Assembly: GCA_014859465.1 (NCBI GenBank)
Contig: JACUUF010000012.1
Span: forward strand, 1 to 50,912
Reading direction: 5' to 3'
Source: Methyloprofundus sp.
GTDB taxonomy: Bacteria > Pseudomonadota > Gammaproteobacteria > Methylococcales > Methylomonadaceae
Length of the DNA stretch: 50,912 bases
Part shown: positions 10,139 to 19,165 of the stretch, piece after piece
Numbering within the stretch: position 1 is the stretch's first letter
How the letters are laid out: each line of letters opens with the position of its first letter
The notes under the pieces: generated by a model
Database searches by the model: none
What the model was told of the DNA's origin: nothing
What the model saw: only the letters and a program-made list of their open reading frames with translations
Position numbers and translations under genes: made by a program

Positions 10139-11168
10139 TATCGATGGCCGTTGAGAATTCAATTTTACGTGCTTGAACGTGATGTTTACTCTTTTTAAAA
10201 TAGACCATATTTTCGACAAAATCGATAATTTTAGTTTGCAACTTAACACGGTTCAGTTTGTTAATGCGCATAATGCCACCAGGACTAAGCACATTAACCT
10301 CAATTAATTTTCCGCCAATCACATCAACACCCACAAAATACAGGCCATCGCGCACTAACTTAGGGCCAATCAGTGCACATAACTCTTTTTCAGTTTTTGT
10401 TAGCGAGTGTTTAACCACACTACCGCCGGCATGCACATTGGAACGCACATCACCGATAGCAGGAATACGCTTCATAGCCCCGATCGCTTCGCCATTAAGC
10501 ATTAAAATACGCACGTCACCTAGCTCTGCACCCTCGACATACTCTTGCAAAATAACATAGCTACCTTCTTTAGTGGTATTAATATAAAAATCCAGCAAGG
10601 AACGGAAACTTGCCTGTGCTTGTTTTTCAACCATAATGACACCGCTGCCACCAAACCCATCTAGCGGCTTCATAATCATCTTGTCGGTTTCTGAATTTTG
10701 CAGAACAGACTCGAGGTATTCAGACGTTTTAGAGACATAAGTTTTTGGAATAAACTTATTATCCGGATCATCAAACGATGAAGTGTATAGTTTATTATTA
10801 GCAATCCGTAGGCCGTCAATGTCGTTCATAATAAACACATCATCACGCACCGAATCTAAAAAGTTTAATGCGGTCACATTCAACGGTGGATTAGAGCGCA
10901 TAATAATGGCATCAAAGCCACCTAAGGGCAGCTTAATTTTACGAAAGCGGGCGTTTTTATAAAAAGTAGTGATTTTTGATGGGACGACTTCTTCTTTAAC
11001 AAAAACATTACAAAAGGCCATCGCTGTAGATTCACGCATCGTCAGATTATGTACTGTAGCTAATGCAACAGTATGCCCGCGCGAGACACATTCATGAATC
11101 ATACGAATAGTAGAATCATCTTCCGGATCAACTCTTTCCCAAGGGTACATCAAAAAAAGGACATTCAT
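10131..11168 (-). CDS. glutathione synthetase-like ATP-grasp ligase
   Basis: Forms an amide or peptide bond through an acyl-phosphate made with ATP. The 345-residue protein resembles GshB across its length: the N-terminal MRSNPPLNVTALNFLD matches GshB's MRKDPPF region. MIMKPLDGFGGSGV holds the ATP-grasp lysine and glycine loop. AGGSVVKHSLT and FVGVDVIGGKLIEVNVLSPGGI hold the metal-binding E and N. It differs enough from E. coli GshB (longer, with a basic C-terminal extension) that housekeeping glutathione synthesis is not assumed. The tight overlap with the amidohydrolase/DUF1704 gene implies that ligase and hydrolases act on one product. Confidence 0.85.
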   Translation of the reverse strand: MNVLFLMYPWERVDPEDDSTIRMIHECVSRGHTVALATVHNLTMRESTAMAFCNVFVKEEVVPSKITTFYKNARFRKIKLPLGGFDAIIMRSNPPLNVTALNFLDSVRDDVFIMNDIDGLRIANNKLYTSSFDDPDNKFIPKTYVSKTSEYLESVLQNSETDKMIMKPLDGFGGSGVIMVEKQAQASFRSLLDFYINTTKEGSYVILQEYVEGAELGDVRILMLNGEAIGAMKRIPAIGDVRSNVHAGGSVVKHSLTKTEKELCALIGPKLVRDGLYFVGVDVIGGKLIEVNVLSPGGIMRINKLNRVKLQTKIIDFVENMVYFKKSKHHVQARKIEFSTAIDNV

Positions 11169-11444
11169 TAATATTTAACCTAAAATTTCACCTCGAACTC
11201 TCTATTTATAAAAAACTAATAAAGGCTTAGAGTCATTCGACATTACATAAAAAATAGGCAGTGTACAGTAAAGCAAAAAGCCAAGTTATGGTTTTTTCCG
11301 AGACTTAACTAATTAATCTAAGTCGCCTTATGCCCCTTATCAAGATAGTGTAGTAAGGCTACAGTCTCACACCAGTAAGGCGTAGCTTTACTTAGTATAT
11401 TATAATAACGATTAACACCTCTTTCCTATATCCAGCGAGTCAAC

Positions 11445-13664
11445 ATGCCTAACTCAAAAATCATCTATACCAAAACCGATGAAGCACCTGCTTTAGCCAC
11501 TTATTCTTTTCTTCCGATTGTGCAGGCTTTTAGTAAAGCAGCGGGGGTAGCGGTTGAAACTAAAGATATTTCACTCACAAGTCGTATTCTGGCTAATTTC
11601 CCTGATAAATTAACAGAGGCACAAAAACACAGTGACGCTTTGGCCGAACTAAGCGAACTAACAACAACACCTGATGCCAATATTATTAAACTACCTAATA
11701 TAAGCGCCTCTGTACCACAACTGCTTAAAGCTATTAGAGAGCTTCAAGATTTAGGCTTTGATATTCCTGATTACCCTGAATCCCCGAGCAATGAGTCGGA
11801 AAAGAACATTAAAGCTCGTTACGCTAAAGTTTTAGGTAGCGCAGTTAACCCGGTGTTACGAGAAGGTAATTCAGATCGACGCGTTGCAGCGCCGGTTAAA
11901 GAGTATGCAAAAAAACACCCGCACACCATGGGCGAGTGGTCGGCAGACTCCAAATCACATGTCAGCTCAATGACTGATGGGGATTTTTATGGCAGTGAAA
12001 AATCGGTTGTTATCAAAAATACCGGCACTGTAAAAATTGAATTTATTGATGCTTCTGGCACGGTGCAAGTCCTTAAACAAAACACGCCGGTCTTAGCAGG
12101 TGAAATTCTTGATGCATCCGTGATGAACTGCACTGCATTACGTGCTTATTTTGAGCAAGAGATGCAAGCCGCCAAAGCGGAAGATGTCATGTTGTCATTG
12201 CATTTAAAAGCAACGATGATGAAAGTATCTGATCCGATTATTTTTGGTCATGCAGTTGATGTTTATTATAAAGATGTGTTTGCGCAACACGCAGATACCT
12301 TCAAGAAATTAGGCATTAATACACGCAATGGTTTAGGCGATGTTTATGCAAAAATTGCTCACTTACCCGATGAACAGCGTTTAGCCATTGAAGCAGATAT
12401 TCAAGCGGTTTATCAATCACGCCCCGCTTTAGCCATGGTTAATTCTGCAAAAGGCATTACTAATTTGCACGTACCTAATGATGTGATTATTGATGCATCG
12501 ATGCCTGCAGCTATCCGTTTTTCTGGCAAAATGTGGGGCAAAGACGGTCAGCTGCACGACACCAAAGCACTTATTCCTGATCGCAGTTATGCCGGTATCT
12601 TCCAAGCGACTATTGATTTTTGCAAACAACACGGCGCCTTTGATGTCACGACCATGGGTACCGTCAGCAATGTCGGTTTAATGGCGCAAAAAGCGGAAGA
12701 ATACGGCTCGCATGATAAAACCTTTGAAATACCTGCCAAAGGATTAGTACGCGTGACTGACGAAGCAGGCAATTGCTTATTAGAACATGCGGTTGCAGCG
12801 GGCGATATCTGGCGCATGTGTCAAACCAAAGATTTACCGATACAAGACTGGGTAAAATTAGCCGTTACTCGGGCACGAAGCACTGGATTGCCTGCTATCT
12901 TTTGGTTAGATCACCAACGCGCGCATGATGCGAACTTAATCAGCAAAGTCGAAACTTATCTAAAAGATCATGATACCAATGGTTTAAGCATTACCATCAT
13001 GACGCCACTGGAAGCCATTAACAGCACACTATTACGCGTACAAGCCGGTGCAGATACTATCTCTGTTACGGGTAATATTTTGCGTGATTATTTGACTGAT
13101 TTATTTCCTATTTTAGAACTGGGTACTAGTGCAAAAATGCTCTCTATCGTACCTTTACTGGCAGGTGGTGGTTTATTTGAAACAGGCGCGGGTGGCTCTG
13201 CACCTGTGCTAGTTCAACAATTATTAACAGAAAACCATTTAGCATGGGATTCTTTAGGTGAATTTTTAGCCTTAGCCGTGTCCTTAGAGGATTTAGCAGA
13301 AAAAACGCAACAGGCATCTATAAAAGTATTGGCAAATGCCTTAAACAAGGCGAACAGCCTGTATTTGAATAACAACAAATCGCCCTCCGCCAAACTCGGT
13401 GAGCTCGACACGCGCGGCAGTCATTTTTATTTGGCCCTATACTGGGCACAATCTTTAGCAGAGCAAAACGAAGATAAAGCCTTACAAGCTCAATTTATTC
13501 CCCTTGCCAAAGCGCTCAGTGAGCATGAACATAAAATCGTCGCAGAACTAAATTCTGTGCAAGGCAAGGCGGTTGACCTTGGCGGCTATTACATGCCAAA
13601 TAAAACACAGACTGAAGCAATTATGCGCCCGAGTGCTTGCTTTAACGCCATTATTTCTGCTTAG
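11445..13664 (+). CDS. icd: NADP-dependent isocitrate dehydrogenase, monomeric type
   Basis: Oxidatively decarboxylates isocitrate to 2-oxoglutarate with NADP+. At 739 residues it has the length of the monomeric class (about 740), not the 410-residue dimeric class. Conserved stretches include [20 protein letters not shown] and [22 protein letters not shown] near the N-terminus, and [15 protein letters not shown] in the second half. The 276-base upstream region has no other gene, so it probably has its own promoter. The mtdB pair follows on the same strand after 156 bases. Identification is secure. Confidence 0.96.
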   Translation: MPNSKIIYTKTDEAPALATYSFLPIVQAFSKAAGVAVETKDISLTSRILANFPDKLTEAQKHSDALAELSELTTTPDANIIKLPNISASVPQLLKAIRELQDLGFDIPDYPESPSNESEKNIKARYAKVLGSAVNPVLREGNSDRRVAAPVKEYAKKHPHTMGEWSADSKSHVSSMTDGDFYGSEKSVVIKNTGTVKIEFIDASGTVQVLKQNTPVLAGEILDASVMNCTALRAYFEQEMQAAKAEDVMLSLHLKATMMKVSDPIIFGHAVDVYYKDVFAQHADTFKKLGINTRNGLGDVYAKIAHLPDEQRLAIEADIQAVYQSRPALAMVNSAKGITNLHVPNDVIIDASMPAAIRFSGKMWGKDGQLHDTKALIPDRSYAGIFQATIDFCKQHGAFDVTTMGTVSNVGLMAQKAEEYGSHDKTFEIPAKGLVRVTDEAGNCLLEHAVAAGDIWRMCQTKDLPIQDWVKLAVTRARSTGLPAIFWLDHQRAHDANLISKVETYLKDHDTNGLSITIMTPLEAINSTLLRVQAGADTISVTGNILRDYLTDLFPILELGTSAKMLSIVPLLAGGGLFETGAGGSAPVLVQQLLTENHLAWDSLGEFLALAVSLEDLAEKTQQASIKVLANALNKANSLYLNNNKSPSAKLGELDTRGSHFYLALYWAQSLAEQNEDKALQAQFIPLAKALSEHEHKIVAELNSVQGKAVDLGGYYMPNKTQTEAIMRPSACFNAIISA

Positions 13665-13820
13665 ACTGAATGTTTTTCGTGGGAGCGGCTTTATGCGATT
13701 GAATAACAGGCTTGGCTAAAGCCCCTTCCCTCCCCATTAATTAGATCCTGTGAATAGCCGGCGTTTTATTTTATACTTAGCCAATCATTTCAGTTTCAAT
13801 ATCAATTTATAGAGAACCCT

Positions 13821-14726
13821 ATGTCCAAACCTTTAATCTTACATATGCTAACCACAGCAAAAAACCTAAGCCCTTTTGATGTCAATATGGCTGTTGATGC
13901 TGGCTGGGTTTCTGCCATACCTTATACTAATGTAGAGCCTGATGAAGTCCAAGGATTAGTGCAAGATGCTATTTTTTCACGTAGTCCTAAAGGTTTAAAA
14001 TATACCGGTATTTTTATTGGTGGCCGCGATACCAAACAAGCCATGGATATGCTAAAAGCGGCAACTGACGCCATGTTCCCTCCGTTTCAAGTATCCGTTT
14101 TGGCCGACCCAAGCGGCGCCTTCACTACTGCGGCGGGCATGGTTGCCATTGTTGAAGATCAACTCAAAAGCAAATTCAACACTGACTTAACAGGTAAAAA
14201 CATCCTTGTTTTGGGGGGCACCGGCCCCGTAGGTCAAATAGCCGCTGTTTTAGCCGCACAAGCTGGAGCAAATGTACGCATTATCGGTCGCCAATTGGAT
14301 AGAGCGCAACGCATTACTGATATGTGTAATGAGCAATTCGGCGCTGGTAAAATTAATATCACAGCGGGTGCCGATGAAGATAAGGCGCAATACATTAAAA
14401 CGGCAGACGTTGTTTTTGCCACAGGCGCAGCCGGCATAGAATTATTAAGCGCTGAATTAATCGCTTCTGCACCGCAATTAAAAGTGGCCGCCGATGTTAA
14501 CGCTGTTCCTCCATCAGGCGTTGCTGGTTTAGATGCTTTTGATAATGGTAAAGCCATTTCTGGCTCACAAGGTGCAGTAGGTATTGGCGCTTTAGCGATC
14601 GGCAATGTTAAATACCAAGTACAAAGTAGATTACTAAAGACTATGATTGAAAAAGATCATCCGCTTTATTTACATTTTGAACATGCTTTCGATGCCGCTC
14701 GCGACTATATTCAAGCCTCTAAATAA
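13821..14726 (+). CDS. mtdB: NAD(P)-dependent methylene-tetrahydromethanopterin dehydrogenase (copy 1)
   Basis: Oxidises methylene-H4MPT to methenyl-H4MPT in the formaldehyde oxidation pathway of methylotrophs. The 301-residue protein has the MtdA/MtdB order: SPFDVNMAVDAG at the start, IFIGGRDTKQAMDM, the pterin-side loop DPSGAFTTAAGMVA, and the Rossmann motif LGGTGPVGQ. After the second strand it reads IIGRQLDRAQR, a Gly-Arg that is normally read as accommodating the NADP 2'-phosphate. A clear ribosome-binding site (AGAGAACCCT) precedes the ATG. A paralogue follows 54 bases downstream. The subfamily name MtdB rather than MtdC is an inference. Confidence 0.85.
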   Translation: MSKPLILHMLTTAKNLSPFDVNMAVDAGWVSAIPYTNVEPDEVQGLVQDAIFSRSPKGLKYTGIFIGGRDTKQAMDMLKAATDAMFPPFQVSVLADPSGAFTTAAGMVAIVEDQLKSKFNTDLTGKNILVLGGTGPVGQIAAVLAAQAGANVRIIGRQLDRAQRITDMCNEQFGAGKINITAGADEDKAQYIKTADVVFATGAAGIELLSAELIASAPQLKVAADVNAVPPSGVAGLDAFDNGKAISGSQGAVGIGALAIGNVKYQVQSRLLKTMIEKDHPLYLHFEHAFDAARDYIQASK

Positions 14727-14780
14727 ACTTTTTTATATCAAAAAATTTTAACCACTCTTTTTTTAAATCAAGGACTCCTC

Positions 14781-15689
14781 ATGGCCAAAAGAAGCATATT
14801 ACACATGTTTGACCCTATGCAAAATAACAGCCCTTTTGATATCAATATGGCATTAGACTGTAATTTTGACGTACTGATGCCTTATGCTAATGTCAAATTA
14901 GATAGCATAAGCCGACTGACTCAAGATGTTATTTTTTCACGTGGCCCCGTTGGTGTTAAGCAAACCGGTATTTTTATTGGCGGGCGCGATCTCGGCATGG
15001 CGGTAGATATGCTAAATAGCGCCAAAAAAGCCATGGTACCGCCTTTTGAGGTCTCGGTTTTTGCCGACCCTAGCGGCGCATTCACGACCGCAGCGGCCTT
15101 AGTCGCTTGTGTAGAAAAAGAGCTGAAAGAAAAGCACCACAAAGAATTAAAAGACTGCAAAGCGCTAGTATTTGGTGGTACAGGCCCTGTTGGCATCGCC
15201 ACCGGGGTTATTACCGCATTAGCCGGCGCAAAAACCAGCTTAGTTGATCACTTTTCAAGTGAAGTCGCTCAAGGCCTTGCAGAAGAATACAACCGCCGCT
15301 TTAAGTCCAATCTATCAGGTACAATCGCGACTTATGATGAAGATAAAATTGCCCTGATTGAAGATGCTGACATTATTTTTTGTACCGCAAAAGCTGGTAT
15401 CCAAATTTTAAATGCTCATGTTTTAAGCCATGCCCAGCAACTAAAAGTCGTTGGCGATGTCAATGCTGTGCCGCCTTCAGGTATCGCGGGTATTAAGCTC
15501 AATGATTTTGGCGCACCATTAACGCACGCCACTAGCTCGCCAAATGCTGTAGGCGTAGGTCCTTTGGCAGTAGGCAATATTAAGTATAAAGTGCAACATG
15601 CCTTACTTGAATCGATGCTAACAGGTGATAAGCCTGTTTACCTAGACTTTATCGCTGCCTTTGAAAAAGCACGAGAATTATTAAAATAA
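14781..15689 (+). CDS. methylene-tetrahydromethanopterin dehydrogenase paralogue (copy 2)
   Basis: A 302-residue homologue of the preceding gene, roughly half identical by eye, and so a tandem duplication. It keeps IFIGGRDLGMAVDM, DPSGAFTTAAALVA, FGGTGPVGIA and VNAVPPSGIAG. At the end of the second Rossmann strand it has TSLVDHFSSEVAQ instead of GRQLDRAQ. The Asp in this position usually selects NAD+ over NADP+, and the Arg that would hold the 2'-phosphate is gone. It may thus serve the same reaction with another coenzyme, or a different pterin. AAGGACTCCTC forms its ribosome-binding site. Confidence 0.8.
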   Translation: MAKRSILHMFDPMQNNSPFDINMALDCNFDVLMPYANVKLDSISRLTQDVIFSRGPVGVKQTGIFIGGRDLGMAVDMLNSAKKAMVPPFEVSVFADPSGAFTTAAALVACVEKELKEKHHKELKDCKALVFGGTGPVGIATGVITALAGAKTSLVDHFSSEVAQGLAEEYNRRFKSNLSGTIATYDEDKIALIEDADIIFCTAKAGIQILNAHVLSHAQQLKVVGDVNAVPPSGIAGIKLNDFGAPLTHATSSPNAVGVGPLAVGNIKYKVQHALLESMLTGDKPVYLDFIAAFEKARELLK

Positions 15690-15767
15690 AAGGCTAGCCA
15701 CTGATAACTTGAATTCAAGTGTATTAAAAACTGTAGGCCTTGGATTTACCGAGCGCCTACTCTACAG

Positions 15768-15859
15768 GCATAGGTATCTACACAACTTTTACACCTTTAA
15801 ATACAATGAATTAACAAGTGAAGTTACTCCCTCTCCTGCTGGAGAGGGTTGGGGTGAGG
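15768..15859. repeat. dispersed repeat C, copy 1 (reverse orientation)
   Basis: It carries GGCATAGGTATCTACACAA, then AATGAATTAACAAGTGAAG, then TTACTCCCTCTCCTGCTGGA, then GAGGGTTGGG. In reverse complement it matches 34138-34216 almost base for base and 25042-25130 more loosely. The TAAATATTCAGA-type end seen in other copies is not present here, so this copy appears truncated. Confidence 0.75.
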
Positions 15860-15907
15860 AGAATAAAATCAAGGCTTTATCTATTTTCCCTCATCCAACC
15901 TAATCAT

Positions 15908-15967
15908 GTTGGGCTATCCTTGCCCAACACCCGGTGGGTAAATGCAAACCCGATCTTTGCGGGTTTG
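15908..15967. repeat. two tandem short hairpins
   Basis: GTTGGGC-TATCCTT-GCCCAAC (15908-15928) is a perfect 7-bp stem. CAAACCCG-ATCTTTG-CGGGTTTG (15945-15967) is a perfect 8-bp stem. Neither is followed by a strong U-run. A related GTTGGG/CCCAAC hairpin lies after purB near 39103-39130. Confidence 0.6.
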
Positions 15968-16191
15968 TCCCTCTGGAGAAGGCTTTAAGACTTGTGTAGA
16001 TTCCTATGCTCTAAAGGCAGGCGACGCCCAGCAATATCAAGCCTTAAATGAATAAGCAAATATAGGACACCGTTATTGTTGAAATTCTTAACAGGAATAA
16101 CGATGGCCTATTTGACAATTTGCTATAAAAAGAGAGTCCCTACTGAAAACAAAAAACTGTCTAAATCACCCTAAGTATCAATAAAGCCATA

Positions 16192-17016
16192 ATGAAAACA
16201 ATGAACTACTCGACCGCTATCGGCATAGTCATGAGCCTGCTACTACTCAGCTTCATTTTCATTTTCCAAGCCCATGATCCTTTATTATTTATCAATCCAG
16301 CCGGCCTCGCCATTGTCATAGGCGGCACTATTGCTGCACTATTTATTAGTTATCCACTAAGAGACATAAAACACGCTTTTAGATCCTTAAACAGCATTCT
16401 TTTCTACGAAAGTCTCAACCCGCGCAAAGAAGCCGATGAGATTATTGCTGTCTCAAGAATGTGGTTTAGCCGAGACTCACTCGCCGTTGAAAATGAAATA
16501 GATAAAATTAATAATCCTTATCTGAAGACAGGATTTCAACTAGTCGTCGATAAAACTCCAGTAGAAGACATTTTATCCTTGTTAAAATGGCGTATCGCTC
16601 GCCTACGCGCCAAAGAAAAAACCGCCGCCGATATATTTAAAGCCATGAGCTATTTTGCGCCTGCCTTTGGTATGATCGGCACCTTAATTGGCTTAATTAA
16701 TATGCTCCATATTATCGAAGCAAAAGACATCAGTCTGATCACTCTGAATATGGGTATTGCATTAATCACCACTTTTTATGGCCTGATTCTGGCCAATCTA
16801 GTGCTTAACCCAATTGCGATCAAGCTAGAAAGACGAACTGAGCAACGCGTCATGATTATGAGCATGGTTATGGAAGGCATTATATTGATGACAGATAGAC
16901 GCTCGCCGTCATTTATTCGTGAAACGCTTAATTCATTTTTAATGAACCATGACAATGACTTGCATGATGCTTCTATTCTGTATGACAGCAATGCTGATGA
17001 CACTAGCGAGTCGTGA
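16192..17016 (+). CDS. motA: flagellar stator protein MotA/PomA
   Basis: Inner-membrane ion-channel subunit of the flagellar stator. The 274-residue protein has four hydrophobic segments (near residues 6-26, 34-52, about 155-175 and 185-205). The cytoplasmic loop carries WRIARLRAKEKTAADIFKAMSYFAPAFGMIGTLIGLI, the conserved MotA block with the paired Pro-containing helices. Its stop overlaps the GTG start of motB (GTGA). No other flagellar genes are near, so this is an isolated stator pair, possibly a second set. It could also be a MotA-like proton channel unrelated to flagella. Confidence 0.85.
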   Translation: MKTMNYSTAIGIVMSLLLLSFIFIFQAHDPLLFINPAGLAIVIGGTIAALFISYPLRDIKHAFRSLNSILFYESLNPRKEADEIIAVSRMWFSRDSLAVENEIDKINNPYLKTGFQLVVDKTPVEDILSLLKWRIARLRAKEKTAADIFKAMSYFAPAFGMIGTLIGLINMLHIIEAKDISLITLNMGIALITTFYGLILANLVLNPIAIKLERRTEQRVMIMSMVMEGIILMTDRRSPSFIRETLNSFLMNHDNDLHDASILYDSNADDTSES

Positions 17017-17934
17017 ACGTGGCTAGTAACAGACCCACTGCCGCTTCATCTGCTCACCTTGAAGAACTCCTCAATCATACTAACGAGCAAAACCAGCATT
17101 CATGGCTAATGAGCTATTTAGACGTGTTTGTATTGATGTTAATGCTAGTCATTAGCTTAATCTCGATTAGCGACATTCAAACGGAACAATCCGCCTCAGA
17201 AAAAGCCTCTTTACCAAAAACGGTAAAGCATAATCCTGTAGCAGCGCAACCAATTGACGCAGCAACAGTAGAACAAACAATATCTATTCAAACAGCCACA
17301 CATGAACCCTTACAGCCAGTAGCCGCGCAAACTATTGCCGACCTACAAAACGCACACGCAGAACCCCTAGAAACGCCAGTAACTGAAAAGCCAATCACGC
17401 CAATCGAACCGCCTCAAGTCGCCCAAAAAACAGCAGAACAAGCTGACAAGAAAACACCGGAAACCACACAAGAAAGCAAGGACTGGCAAGAAGCCTTTAA
17501 ACAACAACTAGAAACACTAGGTATCGCCGATGCCATTAACTTACAGTTTAAAAACAGTCGTATTTATATCGAAATTCAAGACAATATATTGTTTGATAGC
17601 GCCGACGCTTTAATCACCCTAAAAGGCGAAAAAATATTACTACCGCTGAGCAAATTACTACAGCAATCCGTTGGTATTATTTATATCGAAGGACATACCG
17701 ATAATCGTCCTATTGCAACGCAACAATTCCCGTCGAATTGGGAGCTCGGCGCAGCAAGGGCATTAAGTGTTTTGCATTTTCTAATGCCAAGAAAGCATCC
17801 CAGAATCAAGACTACGCGCAACAACTTATGCAGATACACAGCCCATCAGTAACAATGACGAGCCAACAGGACGAGAAAAAAACCGCCGCGTTAATTTAAT
17901 TATTAAAATGCCAGATATGCCGTTGCAACCTTAA
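17013..17934 (+). pseudogene. motB: MotB/OmpA-family stator protein, frameshifted near the C-terminus
   Basis: Starts at a GTG overlapping the motA stop. One transmembrane helix carries the ion-binding Asp (SYLDVFVLMLML), then a long Gln/Ala/Pro-rich linker, then the OmpA peptidoglycan-binding domain (IYIEGHTDNRPI, NWELGAARAL). The original frame runs off-family after ATG 17784-17786 and stops near 17850. From 17788 the +1 frame reads QESIPESRLRATTYADTQPI and on through NRRVNLIIK to a stop at 17932-17934, exactly the expected OmpA ending. Removing one C at 17787-17788 restores a 306-residue protein. This is a true mutation or a sequencing error. Confidence 0.85.
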
Positions 17935-17978
17935 TAAAAAATACGCAGAAAATGCCAAGCCAACCAATAAACTAATGC

Positions 17979-18473
17979 TTATTTTTCCTGCATCTTACGC
18001 CGTGCATAAAACAAGGACAGGGTAACCAAAAGAATCAGAGCTGCTAAAGAAAGCTCCAATAAGATAAAACTAGCAATTTTAAAATAAGCGAAATCAGGAT
18101 GCACATAGCGAACCAACCAACCTCCCGCCTCATTGGCAATTGCTGATAGATAAATCAGCGCACTCAACCAGACCTTCACTAAAGTAGATAGCTGAGTCAT
18201 AATCATTAAATGCGTTAACGTCAGTACCAACATGCCCATTGCAAACAAATGAAAATGCGACACCTCTAACAAGCTTTGATAACTTTTCGGTTGGGTAAAA
18301 TCCTCCTCCGAGCCCAAATAATAACTGACCACCGATGTCGGTGTTAAGTCCATTTTATGAAAATACATCAAACCATTACTGATCCAAAGTAAAAAAATAT
18401 AACCCAAAAACATCAAAATTAATGAGTTCATTAAAAGCTGGCGATTTTGCTCGCCGGTGGCAAAAAATCGCAT
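17979..18473 (-). CDS. inner-membrane protein of unknown function, four membrane segments
   Basis: Not recognised as a named family. The 164 residues contain four hydrophobic segments (near 16-36, 70-92, 97-117 and 130-154). A first loop holds several acidic and aromatic residues (YYLGSEEDFTQPKSYQSL). Histidines HFHLFAMGMLVLTLTHLM in the second segment could bind heme or metal, but this is speculative. The start overlaps the stop of the FMN-binding protein gene by one base, so the two are translationally coupled and probably work together, for example in passing electrons across the membrane to an exported flavin. Confidence 0.75.
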   Translation of the reverse strand: MRFFATGEQNRQLLMNSLILMFLGYIFLLWISNGLMYFHKMDLTPTSVVSYYLGSEEDFTQPKSYQSLLEVSHFHLFAMGMLVLTLTHLMIMTQLSTLVKVWLSALIYLSAIANEAGGWLVRYVHPDFAYFKIASFILLELSLAALILLVTLSLFYARRKMQEK

Positions 18474-19015
18474 TAGGGCTGCTCGACTACTATTACTTGA
18501 TAAATAGCTAATACCTTACGCACACTGTCTAATCCCGCCCGGGTACTTAAAGTCGCGCCTGAAATACCTTGCACTCCCGCAGCAAAACTTAGCTCAGCCA
18601 AGGGTAAATCAAATAATTGCGCATACCAACGCTCAGGCGGCTGATACTCTGGCGGCTCATGAAAAGCCAAGGTATGCACTTGACTCAATTTCCCTTGTGC
18701 CGTCAACACGATCAATAAAGTCTCTGGCTTAGTACGCACATTACGCGTTTCTATGGCAGCATAACCTAGGATTTCTCCTGCTTTTTTACCCACATAAAAA
18801 GTAAATAAAGGGGAATCTAATTTAACCCGCGCCAATTCCTCTATACGCTCCACTTGATCTGCCTTAGGGAATAAGGATAACATTTCCACTTCAGCACCTT
18901 CACTAAAAGCAAGCTGCATGGCTTCTTGTTTACTATAGTAAATTTTTGCGTAACTAGGACTTGCGACAAGCAGTGACAATAGTAGCAATAAAAGACGTCT
19001 TGTAAAAAATTTCAT
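18473..19015 (-). CDS. exported FMN-binding domain protein
   Basis: A 180-residue protein with an N-terminal signal peptide (RRLLLLLLSLLVASPSYA) and a C-terminal FMN_bind domain like that of NqrC and RnfG. The flavinylation-type motif GISGATLST is near residues 150-158; in this family FMN is attached through a phosphodiester bond to a Ser/Thr after SGAT. The protein should sit in the periplasm. It is coupled to the membrane protein downstream and lies 298 bases below a porin gene that has a Fur-type site. An extracytoplasmic electron-transfer role is likely. The electron acceptor is unknown. Confidence 0.82.
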   Translation of the reverse strand: MKFFTRRLLLLLLSLLVASPSYAKIYYSKQEAMQLAFSEGAEVEMLSLFPKADQVERIEELARVKLDSPLFTFYVGKKAGEILGYAAIETRNVRTKPETLLIVLTAQGKLSQVHTLAFHEPPEYQPPERWYAQLFDLPLAELSFAAGVQGISGATLSTRAGLDSVRKVLAIYQVIVVEQP

Positions 19016-19165
19016 AACAGATTATTCAATCTATGGGGGTTAAGGAGAAGCTTCAGCGAGTAACTTTAAACCAGTTGATCCAATGCGACAACGTCTCTAC
19101 GCACAAACTACTGTAAAAAGTAGTTTACACGTTGAGTACCTATTTAATAGATTCCGTGAGAGAAA

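Larger units (their letters stand above)
15690..16191. other. repeat-rich intergenic region between mtdB copy 2 and motA
   Basis: No supported gene. It holds a repeat C copy, two tandem perfect hairpins and, near 15969-16020, a fragment ending TTGTGTAGATTCCTATGC. That fragment matches in reverse orientation the GGCATAGGTATCTACACAA at 15768-15786. The region looks like layered insertions of small repeats. Confidence 0.55.

Noticed and set aside
10138..10249. N-terminal extension of the amidohydrolase/DUF1704 protein
   Set aside because: The extra 37 residues overlap the ATP-grasp coding region, and the domain begins at the ATG at 10138.
10131..11168. Assignment of the ATP-grasp gene as housekeeping gshB
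   Set aside because: It resembles GshB, but the length, the extra C-terminus and the tight coupling to the DUF1704 gene argue for a separate role. Not excluded without a genome-wide check.
11340..11400. AGTAAGGCTAC / AGTAAGGCGTAG near-direct repeat upstream of isocitrate dehydrogenase
   Set aside because: Only a short imperfect pair; could be chance, and no regulator site is recognised.
14234..14605. 123-codon open frame antisense to mtdB
   Set aside because: Ala/Pro-rich shadow of the coding strand with no independent support.
15709..15903. 64-codon open frame on the plus strand
   Set aside because: It runs through repeat C and has no ribosome-binding site or protein-like composition; it is a by-product of the repeat.
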